DNA of 64,000 nt from Balanoglossus misakiensis (Eukaryota; Hemichordata): contig CM082582.2 of the NCBI GenBank assembly GCA_040954595.2, forward strand, positions 6,634,001 to 6,698,000, given 5' to 3'. Shown piece by piece: positions 48,741-59,800 of this stretch. The notes under the pieces were generated by a model. The model made no database searches. It was not told the origin of the DNA and was given only the letters and a program-made list of their open reading frames with translations. Numbering within the stretch: position 1 is the first letter of the stretch; every line of letters starts with the position of its first letter. A program made the position numbers and the translations under genes.

Positions 48741-48754
48741 CTGCCCTCTAGTGT
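48741..48754 (-). promoter_or_regulatory. CTCF-type motif between convergent genes
   Basis: CTGCCCTCTAGTGT; its reverse complement agrees with the CTCF core at 13 of 14 positions. It lies in the short 3' UTR of the mosaic gene. Confidence 0.4.
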
Positions 48755-48790
48755 CTAGTGAGGGTAAACAAAAGAGCTTGGGTCTCTTGA

Positions 48791-49087
48791 TCATGAGTAG
48801 AAAACAATGATATGAAAGACGGACAGAAGAACTGAAATTAATACAATCAACCAAGGCTTTCTAACGTACGAGATGGACAGTCCTGAACTTTTCACTTCAA
48901 TCTCGGGTACTTCAATGTTTATCGCATCTGTGGAAATATCGTTGTCAAAGGTGTAGGTTCCGTTGGTACACTGAAACAGGTCGCTGTCGTAGTATTCCCC
49001 AGCGACGATACACTGGCACTGGAAAAAGTAGGGCACATAGACAGACTTGTCCGGACATCCGAGATAGCCGAACACGCCACTCTTCAT
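48791..49087 (-). other. C-terminal Cys-rich segment and GPI-type or membrane tail (exon 23)
   Basis: Six-residue-spaced cysteines (YLGCPDK, FFQCQCIV, FQCTNGT) precede small residues (KSSG), a short polar spacer and a 20-residue hydrophobic end (WLIVLISVLLSVFHIIVFYS) that runs to the stop. A hydrophobic end with no cytoplasmic tail suggests GPI attachment more than a transmembrane anchor. Confidence 0.65.
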
Positions 49088-52000
49088 CTGCACAGCAAGA
49101 AAAACATGCATACGCGCGGTACATGTACCAAGGATTAGTGAAACATACCAGACGAATAAGAAATTTGGACCCTCTCTAATAAAAGGAGCAAAAACAGGCA
49201 CCAGTGTTCATTCTCTTAAAGGGGAAATCCGTCGTGGCTGATTTCTACATAATTTGGTAGCTTTGATGTCACTCTTTCAGAAAAAAACATATTCGCCATG
49301 TATAGGTCGCGCGATTTTTTACAAAATCTAGGGAAAGTTGGCAGAATTTCCAATATGGCGTTTACTGTAATTTGAATCATGGGAAAAAAAGCGCCAGGAC
49401 CAACTTCCGCCCACCTTAGTGTGGGTGATACCATTTTCCGATTGGTGTCACTGCGTCACAAGCTAAGCGTATTTGCATATTTTCCATGGGTTATAGCTCA
49501 TGAAAACTGTCAATAGATGACAAATTTTCGACTTTGCTGATGATTGTTTATCAACTGATGCAAAGAACAAACAATAGCTATGAAAATACGCCTAGTCTGT
49601 CGCCCAGTGACACCTATCGGAGAATGGTATCACCCACACCATGGTGGGCGGAAGTTGGTCCTGGCGCTTTTTTTCCCATGATTCAAATTACAGTAAACGC
49701 CATATTGGAACTTTCCCTAGATTTTATAAAAAATCGCGCGACCTATACATGGTGAATATGTTTTTTTCTGAAAGAGTGACATCAAAGCTACCAAATGATG
49801 TAGAAATCAGCTACGACGGATTTCCCCTTTAAACATACACCACAACCACCACCTAAAATGTTTATAACACTTTTCAACAACAAAAAAATCTTGGGGTTCA
49901 AAATATGGTGTCACCGACAGTGAGACCAATTTGAGGTAATCAACATCAAACCAACAAACCTGGGGCAGTTTCGTCGACGCCTGCAGATTGCGCCGTTGCC
50001 GGGCGCTCCTGCGGGCCTTGGCGACAACCTCCATGGTCTTCTGGAACTCCTTGTAGGTGATGGCCGTGGAGGTGAGGATGCTGCGCTTGTGTCGTCGTGC
50101 ATCTCTCCTCCTTCTCGTCGTTGGCTCCTCCACTTCAACCATCGTGTACACGGTCGTCATCACGTAATTCATCCTCTCGCCTTCGTAGATATTAAATTAA
50201 CAAAAGAAATATTGCATGTAAAGATCTCAACAGAGGGAATATTCCTGCCTTCACAGAGCACTGGTAATATGTGGATTACAGCAAAACCTGTCTAAACCAG
50301 CACTTTGATGACCTCTGTATGAACTTGAACTTGAACTCTTCACTGTCAAACTTGAGTGGTCTTTCATCATTCACTTTTTCTTTGGCCAGCAGAAAACAAA
50401 AATTGTAAAAGTGGCAAATCATAAACCACTGCCAACCTTAGGTTCCAGGAAATACAAATGGTGACAGTATAACACACTGACTTACCTGACAAAGCATTGT
50501 TAGTAAATTCCACTATGTGTAGTTTTTGTTCCGTGTCGTATGTCTGTGTGTTCAGCTCCGTGTCTGTCGTGGGTTTGGGGATGTGCTTGGCTGTGTATTC
50601 GACTTCTGGCAACAACTCCAAAACGTCTAATTGCAGAGGAATATATAAACAGTTAGAATTGATCACAGCATTTTACTGATCTGGAAATCAAACACTGCTA
50701 TTTGGTGTCATGATGATGGTGACAATTAATAGTGTTGAGGAGGTTCAATATTCTCCATCTTAAGGTCTGTTTAGTCCACTCATTGCAAACCACTAACAAT
50801 ATGGTCGATAATATTTTTACTTAGTTTTTAGAATATCTTCAGGCCTTAACTAAAGTTCACACATGTCAGTAAATCTACTAAATGTTCACCCACCCATGTC
50901 TTTCATCTTGATGAAGATGGCCATCGTGTCTGCCTGACCAATGCTGGCATCTGTGTGAGCGAAGTTTGAAAACACAGAAACATTCAGTTTCATAATACAC
51001 AAATGTACATCAACGGATGGGGCTATGTATTTGTGCTGTATATCACACAGAAATAATTTTGTCAATGTTCTTGCAAGACTTGGACATATCTCAGTGAGCT
51101 GTGAGCAAAAAGCAATGTGACCTTGTACTGCACTTGGGAAGGTCATGTTCAGCCTAAAGAGACGTTTCCTGTTTGTAAATGAACTTGTGCTTTCTTAGTC
51201 AAAGCTTAAATGACACTCACCGCTCCACTTCATATAAGAGTCACCAGTACTGTACAGAAACAATGGATAGCTGCTAGCAGACGCCTGTTCCCAGTTGCAC
51301 ACATGCCTCGCTGCAGTGGCTTCTACGACCGCCAAGTACCCTAGATCGTCCGGGCAACCGTAGTAATTTTGGCTGATGAAGAACCTCCTTTCCACACCAT
51401 CAAGCGCATAGTGTCTGCCGTGAATTAAACCACACAGAAAATAAAGTAACTCATTTATAACACGTCAACTGGTACATGTATTTAATGTTGTCTCTGGGGG
51501 GTTTGCTTGAACTTGGATGGATGAGTGTTTTCATTGTGTTTCTGTGGTGCAACTGACATTTGTAGCTGTGTGAAACTATACTTTCACGTGTCTTCTGTGA
51601 ATGAACCAGTATGTTAGCAATTTGTTGGAATTGTTTGGTGCATGTATTACTACTAACATCAAACATCCAATGATAACACCTACCCAGGAATGGAGAAATA
51701 GTTCTTGTAACTCGTTGCGATGTCGCTGTACGGAGACTCCATCAACCGGTCTTCTGTGAACCAGCTGACCTTGTCGCTCAGCAAACCGTCAAAGACTAAC
51801 CTTAAAACCTCTTGTCCCGCAGAGTAGAGTACAAATCTTACCTGTCAATGCAACAAATTTCAAATTACCAAAAATTATGTAATGGAAGTACATCCATGTA
51901 TTTTGCTATATTGCGTCCATATATTTTGGGTGGGCAAAACTGATGACTAAGCATTTCTCGGGGAATTAAATCAAAATGTAAATAAAAAAAATATACAGCA

Positions 52001-53755
52001 ATTTTGTTACTGCATGTATAAGTTAGGAGAACTACACTTCTGTAGTAAGCAATAAGCTTGAGCTCATAGGCTAGTCGGTTTTACCAAAGGGCTATTTATT
52101 TTGCTCTCACTGGCCCGACAGACCAGCAAATTGTCTTTAACACTGACTGGGCTAATTAAAACTGGGATTGTAACCTTCTTTTCGCTCCTAGTCTGGAGGC
52201 AAAGTTGGATCTAAAAAGGACATGCTAAACTCTGCTGCTGAAAATCACAGGCAACTGGCTATGATCGCCTGAGTGACCACGGATGGATACATTGCAATTA
52301 TTTCCTTACCTCCTCAATCCAAAGAGTTGACCACTTCTGAACAAGACTGCTTTTGTAATTCTTCGGAGTTCCCTGAGTGATGTCCAACTCCTTGGCAGTT
52401 TCATCATGCTCATTCACGCTGACTGATGATGTCCACAGATTAAACGTATTCTGCTGAGTTCCGGCAAAAACTTTGAAAACTAAGAGAAAATCTGGGCAAA
52501 AAAATATAAAAAGTTGAAAAATCATCTTAAAACTTTGTTTAGTTTTCATCCCCAATTGAAGACAAAACCAACGGTTGTTCACAAGAACAGAAGAAAAAAA
52601 TAATTTTCCTGGTCAATTTCTGACAGAAAGATAAAACTGCTAAACGCTTACCATATTCACAAATAAATGGAACCACATGGTGACAAGGATAATCATTAAA
52701 CTTGTAATCTTCATTTCCCCTGAAAAAAAAATTAAAGAAATATTTTGCAGCATTTTGCCAGGACTTTCCATAATAGAGTTTTATTTTGCATGACATTTCA
52801 AGAATGGTGTCAAATTCCCAGATTTTCCAGAAGCACCCTCCAATAACAATGGCACAGAACACATCAACAAGACACCAACCTGGGTCCTGGGCCCCCTCCC
52901 AAACCTGGACGGCCTTGAACTTACCAGAGTGTTACACAGTCTTCATCCCCATCATAGTCGTCGGGATTGTAAGAAATCCACGTGGCGTACTGGATGACCT
53001 CGCCATTGGAATATTTGAAGATGCCTTCATGCTCCGTGTCAGTCATGTCCAGGAAATATATACTACCTTTCAGGTGGAAAAGAAAAAAAACTTTCTAAAC
53101 TAAAGGTTCTAAACTCATGAAGTTTTACTGAAAATGTTGAGCATGCATGCACATACTGAAGCAAATCTGCATGAAAACCAAATTAAGCTGAAACAGAGAA
53201 TTTTGTTTAAAAACGACATTTGTCCCTAATACCCATCTTTCTGCTTGTCAACACAGCCTGTATACATGTATTACAACCAAAGATGTTGTTAACACAAGGA
53301 TTCAACCCTGAAAAGCTGAACATGTACCTTTCAGAGTCCATTTTTATACAAAACACCTCAACAGAACCTCTCTGTAAACTGGACACCTCTGTAAACTGGA
53401 CAATTTCTGCTATTCTTTTGGTGCTCAGATTGTAGTCAGGTTTTACCGCATTTAACCTCCGTCCAGATGGTGGAAGGCCTGGACAGCATTCAGTGTCTGG
53501 CAATTATCCACGCTTGACACTCACCATATCACATCACACTCTCCTACCACAATACTTACTTGGATTTGGCCGAGATTGGATCTGTTTTTGGATATACTGG
53601 TGCGCCTCTTCACTTTTAATTCTGGCCAAACGTCCACCTCTACCGACGCAATAGCTTTTTGCCCCATCATGGTTCCGACCCTCTTCTACAAACTCGTACT
53701 GAAGAATTTGTCCTGTATTTTTTTAACCATGCAGGAAATATTAAAAAGACATGCG

Positions 53756-53787
<32 letters not shown>

Positions 53788-53790
53788 CAT

Positions 53791-53821
<31 letters not shown>

Positions 53822-53859
53822 CTCATCCTCATGATCATGATCATCATCCTCATCATCAT

Positions 53860-53891
<32 letters not shown>

Positions 53892-56800
53892 TCCTCACCA
53901 TCATCATCATCATCACCACCCTCTACTCTCATCATCATCTCTCATCCTCATTCTCGTTCTCATCACTCACCATCAGTATCTGTGAACTGGCTACAGTCCT
54001 GCGTGTTGCAGGCCATGACGACCACCTCGTTGCCGGGGCAGGAGCCGTCCATCCTCCAGCACGTCCGGGACTTGCTGCGCACGCCGTTGGAGCACGACTT
54101 GGAACACTCCGACCACGTGGTCCACTCGTCGAACCCGTTCTTGTCCAGCGTCTTTTGGACGCCGTACGGGGCACTGTACGTGTAGAACTCCAGCTGGTGC
54201 TGGAAGCCCAGCACGGTGCACTCCTGTCGATACACCAAAAAGAACTGGCCGTCGTAGTCGATCTCGCCACTCCGCAAGTGATACTCGATGTTGTCCAGAG
54301 TGTTGCTGTTGTACAACGTGACACCGAAGAGGAAAGAATAGAAGGTTTCATCCACGAGGTCCGGCATCAGGCTGGCGAAAAGTTCCTCTAAGAATTCACT
54401 GGAGATACTAGTACTGGGCGAAAGATCGCTCGAGGTACTTTCACTGTCGCTGATGCTGCCGGAGGCCGGTAGCATGTTGATTAACGTGATCATTTCCTCG
54501 ATGGTGTTAACCAAGTCCAGGGAGGTGATACGTCCGTCGGCAAACGCATCGCTGTAGATGTCGTTCAAAGACTTTGTGTCGGGGTCTGTCTGAGAGCCAT
54601 TGCCCACCCTTGCAGCCATGTAATCGTAGGCATCTAACAGACCGCCCAGTTGGAATTCCTCTGACACGGCGGGAAGTTTGAAAACCATCAGCCCGTACAG
54701 AAATCTCTGGAAGATCTCGGCGTCGACCGTCATGTCCGCCTGTGTGGACAGGACCAGGAGATCGATCAAGAAGCCGGCACTCCACTGGTTGCTGTGGAAG
54801 ATCTGATCGATGATTTGGAGAGCGGTGATGAAATCCGCCAGTTGAGCTTCGGAAAACTGGAGTTGCTGCATCAGTTGGTCGGAAATGAGATCGGTGTCGA
54901 GCCTCCCCTGGCTCGTGATGGACATCTCCAGGAGCACGGGCAGGGAAGAGGGGTTCATGCCGAACGACTGGGCCTCGGCGACCAGCAGCCGCAGTTCGCG
55001 GTCGAGGTCCTTCAGATCCATGAGGAAGCCCACGCCCAGCTCGGTCAGCGGGAAGTTGTGCGACGGGATCTCCACGTTCTGGGTGAAGCCGCTCTCCAGC
55101 ACGCCGCAGTCGATGGACGAGGGGCTGTCCGTGCCCACGTAGGAGATGCCGTTCGTCAGGGAGAAGGCGGAGTAGAACCGCCGGGACGACGGCGATGACG
55201 AGAAACTCGCGGCGCTGGCGTAGAACGTGTCCTGGACGACGTAGGCCGAACTGCCGGCAAACAGATCGCCGTACTGCGCCGCACTGGCGACAAACGACAC
55301 TTGCGAGGACATCTTCTGCACGATGTAGTAAAGATCGGTCACGTGGTCAGTTTCGAGCCACGCCGTTTCCATGGCGTAACTAGTTGCCGAGTGACTGCTG
55401 CCATCAGATGTGATCAATACCCCATCGTTAAGCGCCCCTCTCCATATGGTCTGTGTCTTCGTCAAACTTATAAGCCCTGCAAAAGAGAACAAAAATAAAA
55501 ATATCTACCAAAGATTGCGGTCTAAATGTATATAGTTGAGTTTGGGTGGCACACAATGATCAAATGTTGAAATTTGGCGGGTGCAATGTTGAAGTAAATC
55601 AATCTTCATCAAATGCACATGCAGAATGAGGGACAATATTTTCTTACCATCTGTGAACTGAACAGCATACAAATCTGAAATAACAAAACATAACGTTTTT
55701 GGTCAAATCTTGTATAAAAATATAAAACTTCTTTTTCATTTACATATGTTTTTAAATATATTTGTAATATTTTTTCAACAATAACAAAGACCATTGGAGG
55801 TTTGATTGGTAAAACTTCTCCTGTATATTATTAGTAATACATACTTCTTGATCATGGTGGACATCAAATTACCTGTATAAACCTCTACCTCGCACAACGT
55901 CAGGTAATTGGTCTGCTGTTCCAGTTGAACGCTGGCGTATCTCCCCAGCAGGGACCGACAATCGAACCCAGACACGGGCTCCGTTGAAGTCACTTGGCCG
56001 CAGACGTCGTTCTCCAGAATGGTCGGTGACGGTCCCACTCTTACCACGGCACCCAGAAGTCTTTCGCCTGGCAAAGGAAATTATTCACACTGACACTCAA
56101 GGTGAAAAACTCAGTTGACAATCAATCTTCACTATAGATCACCTGTAGTGTACGTCCAAGTTTTCAGTTTTGTAAATTAACAAATCGCAGGTTTTGGTAT
56201 CAAGAATAATCAATCAGAGTACATTGCGAGTAACAGTGTCGTATTTAGTTTGTTTAATTATAGCTCACTCACCACAGCAGTCCCCTCTATTGGTCAGAAC
56301 GACGTGATTGACAACATAGTCGTCGGCCAAGTCCACTCTCCACCAGGATTCGAACTCAAACTCAGTGTGAGTACAACTCAGTGATATGTCGAAGTTTGAA
56401 TTGGTATTTCCATCGACGGCGCTCGAAGCCACAACATTCGGACCGGACTGAAGGTAGTCTGAGCTCTGTTCGGCGTTCTTTCCTCGGGCGATGTTTGTGA
56501 GACCTGTATCGAAACAGAGATATTGGCACATATCAGGGGCAGTTGATTGCCTCTGACAAGGAAATTGGGATGGACGATCTGCCTGCACTGTCACAGTCAT
56601 TATGATTATTGCATATGACGACACATGTGCATTTTGCGAATAGATGTTTTTGCAGATAAGGCACACGGAATATCACATCCTTCACCTCATCACCCTTGTA
56701 GGAAGTTTTATGTTCACAATATACTTACCGAGGGATCGTTCACATCGGGTTTCCGCTTGCTGAATTTCCTCAGAAGACAGGAGGCGACTGTAGACTTGGA

Positions 56801-59800
56801 GACACGTCACCATGCCGTGAAAGTACCTGTTATTGCCGTCGACCGCGCCCACCCTCACCTCGAACTGCGTGGCAAGAGGCATGACGCCGACGTTGTCGCT
56901 GGCCACCACCGCGCCGTCGCGGAACAGCCGCACCATTCCCGTGGCGCTGTCGTAGGTGAACCCGATGTAGTTCCACGCCGACTGCACCAGCGCGTTGGCG
57001 GCCGCCACCTCCGCCTGCCGCTGCAGGTCGCGGCGCACCAGGACGACCGCGAAGTCGCTGGCCGCCGTCTGCCACAGGCGCACCCCGTCGCCGTTGCGGT
57101 TGAACTGCACCACGGGTCCCCGCGTCCCCAGCGGGAACACCTTCACCAGCAGCGTCATGGACCGCTGGTCGACGTCGTAGGCGCCGTCGTTGGGGAACTC
57201 CACGAAGGAGTGGGGCTTGTTGCGGAACCTGTAGACGCCGTCCGGGTGGCCCGCGGCGTCGTACACCAGGACGGCCGTCGAAGAAGCCTGGCCATGGTTT
57301 CGGCCCGGCGTCACGTCGTCCACTTTGAACACACCGTTCATGGGCCACAACGCGCCGGGACTGGGCAGCTCAGACGCTGTAGTCAAAGACAATAGCATTG
57401 ACCGGTGTGAAACACACATCAAGTAAATTTAACATAAAACCCATTCCTTCTGTGACATTTTTTGCTCCCTGACCCCCATTGGTGATATCATTCAATAGTT
57501 TTCTTCCAAGCTAGGTCCAACTATGCAATAATTATGACATTAAAAAAATATATTTTAATTTACATATCGAGTATAATAAAAAATATTTTTTTTACATTGA
57601 TCCAACTCTTAATGGCTTATGGGAACAGACTAAAAATAGTAGCATATACAATAAAATACACTTCTGGGTTTAATACACAAAATCATCCCTAAAATTATTC
57701 TATTTTCTATATGCAAATTACTGCACAAGAATGGGAAAAAACTGTACGGTTAGACAGCTTAAAAGTAAGTCAAGGGAATGTACCAGTATGGTGGTAGGCT
57801 GCCTTTTCCTATCTTACAAAAACATTCCGACAGTCACTCAGCTGAGAAAAAGAATGAGTAGAATGAGTACATGGAGAGAGAAAAGGACACTTACTCTGGG
57901 ACTCGGGTGACGGGACCAAAGTCACCGGCCGTTGTGGTTGTTGTTGGGGTGAGCCGGACAGGTAATCTCCACTCTCTATTTCCTCTTCCGTGATGCCGTA
58001 CATGGGGTCCTCATTGGGGTCGTACTTGAACGACAGCTCGTCGTCCAGGAAAGCTGTGTATCTGTCCTCCGTGCTGGCTCCAAGGCATCCCTGACGGAGA
58101 GACGAAGACGATAAAAAGAGGACTACCGGTACAATACTTTGGATTCACTAGAACTGGAAGTTACAAGAAGCAAGTAATAACCGCAACAGGACAAGTAAGA
58201 TACACATAGCTTATACTTGATAACTCTCTTTATAGAACAGTGATGCAGACTGATGACTGAGCCATCTGACATTTCTCATTATCAAAACAGTGCATGGCCA
58301 TTTTCATAGATAGACCAGGCACAACTATGAACAACGGCGTTAAATATCCCGTCACTTCTCAGATCATTCGAAGGTCACAGCAAGTTACAGTTGACAGGCA
58401 ATTATGTTATCCACCCCATTTTGTCCACGTGTAAAACTAAGTGTACCACCACTGAACGCAAATATGTAGGGTCTTTAATAACCCTTTCACCCCCCCCCCC
58501 CCAAAGTTGAGAGGTCCAACCTTACCATAGAAAACAATGGGCCTGGACTGAACCACGGTGGTGAAAGGGTTAACCAAAGGCAGATCACTTACTCTGGTGG
58601 AGTACAATAGATGCTCTCCTCTGCAGACCAGAAACAGCTGCAACTGCAGCACGTACTTGTCCCTGAGAAATGCTGGAGAGAAGTTGACTTCTAAGGTGAT
58701 ATTTTCTCGGTGCTTCGCACCGGTTCCCTCGCGCAAGTCCTCGCCGCGTTGATTCACCAGTCGCACAATGGTGACCTAGTTGATATCATCAATAAACAAT
58801 ATCAGCAAGTTATATAAATAAAAACTAAAAGTGCCTTTAAGTCACCTGGTGTGTGAGAAATAGAATCTCACACACCAAGGACCTGGGATGATATTCTCAG
58901 ACTTGTCGGAGGGAAATCCCCAGAAATCTAGTCCCTAGTCCATTGGAGGCGTGACATTCTACCGTATTAATCTCCAGGAATAGTGTAACTTACTGTGATG
59001 CTGTCAGTGGCTTCATCTATGGCCTGTATTACTGTTTGCAAGGTCAGTGCAGTCTCCACTGACCGAGGAGTTTCGTCGACTTGTACACACCCTACAGGAA
59101 CCAACAGTTTTCAAACAGCATCAGAAAGTTCTCACTGCACTTTATTGTCTGAGATCATTCTCAGGCCAAGCAAATCAAATCCTGCAGTTCTCCACAACAC
59201 AACATTTTGAACGGAACAAAACTGCAAATGTTGCAAAAATAGCGTCTAAGGGCACTGTGCTCCCATTTGATTAGAATTGATAATTTCAAGTATGACATAA
59301 AAACTATTACATCAGAAATTTCCCATTTTACAGTAGTACCTACCAGTGTTGGTCGTAATATTCTCACACTCATTTGCATAATAATCAAACTGGAAACTTC
59401 CGGCCGCACCGATGGGCTGACCACTAGTCATGGTCGACATGTCTACCTCCAGTTCGAATTTGAACTCCCAACTCTGCTTGCAGAATCCATCTTTGACAAT
59501 CTGGCACACCGGAGAAGAGGAGGGATCTGAACTGGGCTGTGAAGTAAAAAAAAAAATTCCAGTAAAAAGTGCGTCATGATTTACTTTTTCTACCTTACAA
59601 GTACAAGAAATAAATTGACTTCACGTCGGTACAGGCTGTAACACGACTTACCGACTCGATGGTCTGTGTCAATCTGTTGGCCGGGTTGTCGGAGACAAAG
59701 GCGACCGAGTCTTCCTTGTACACGTTCATTTGATTCTCTTCAACGGGAGAGATTGTGGATATACCGAAGATGAGGTAGGTACGTGAAGGGTCGGGACTGC

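Larger units (their letters stand above)
47264..48790. other. tail-to-tail spacer between the LIM and mosaic genes
   Basis: Contains the LIM 3' UTR with a poly-G run, a plus-strand AATAAA at 48,349, AATAAA-like words near 48,527-48,545, a minus-strand AATAAA at 48,645 and a CTCF-like motif at 48,741. No coding exon is visible. Confidence 0.6.

Noticed and set aside
53576-54391. 271-codon plus-strand frame with Ile/Thr and His runs
   Set aside because: Made by the CAT microsatellite plus antisense of exon 13; no real protein features.
56625-57395. 256-codon open frame on the plus strand opposite the LamG exon
   Set aside because: Antisense of a GC-rich coding exon; the minus-strand frame has LamG signatures, splice sites and matching phase.
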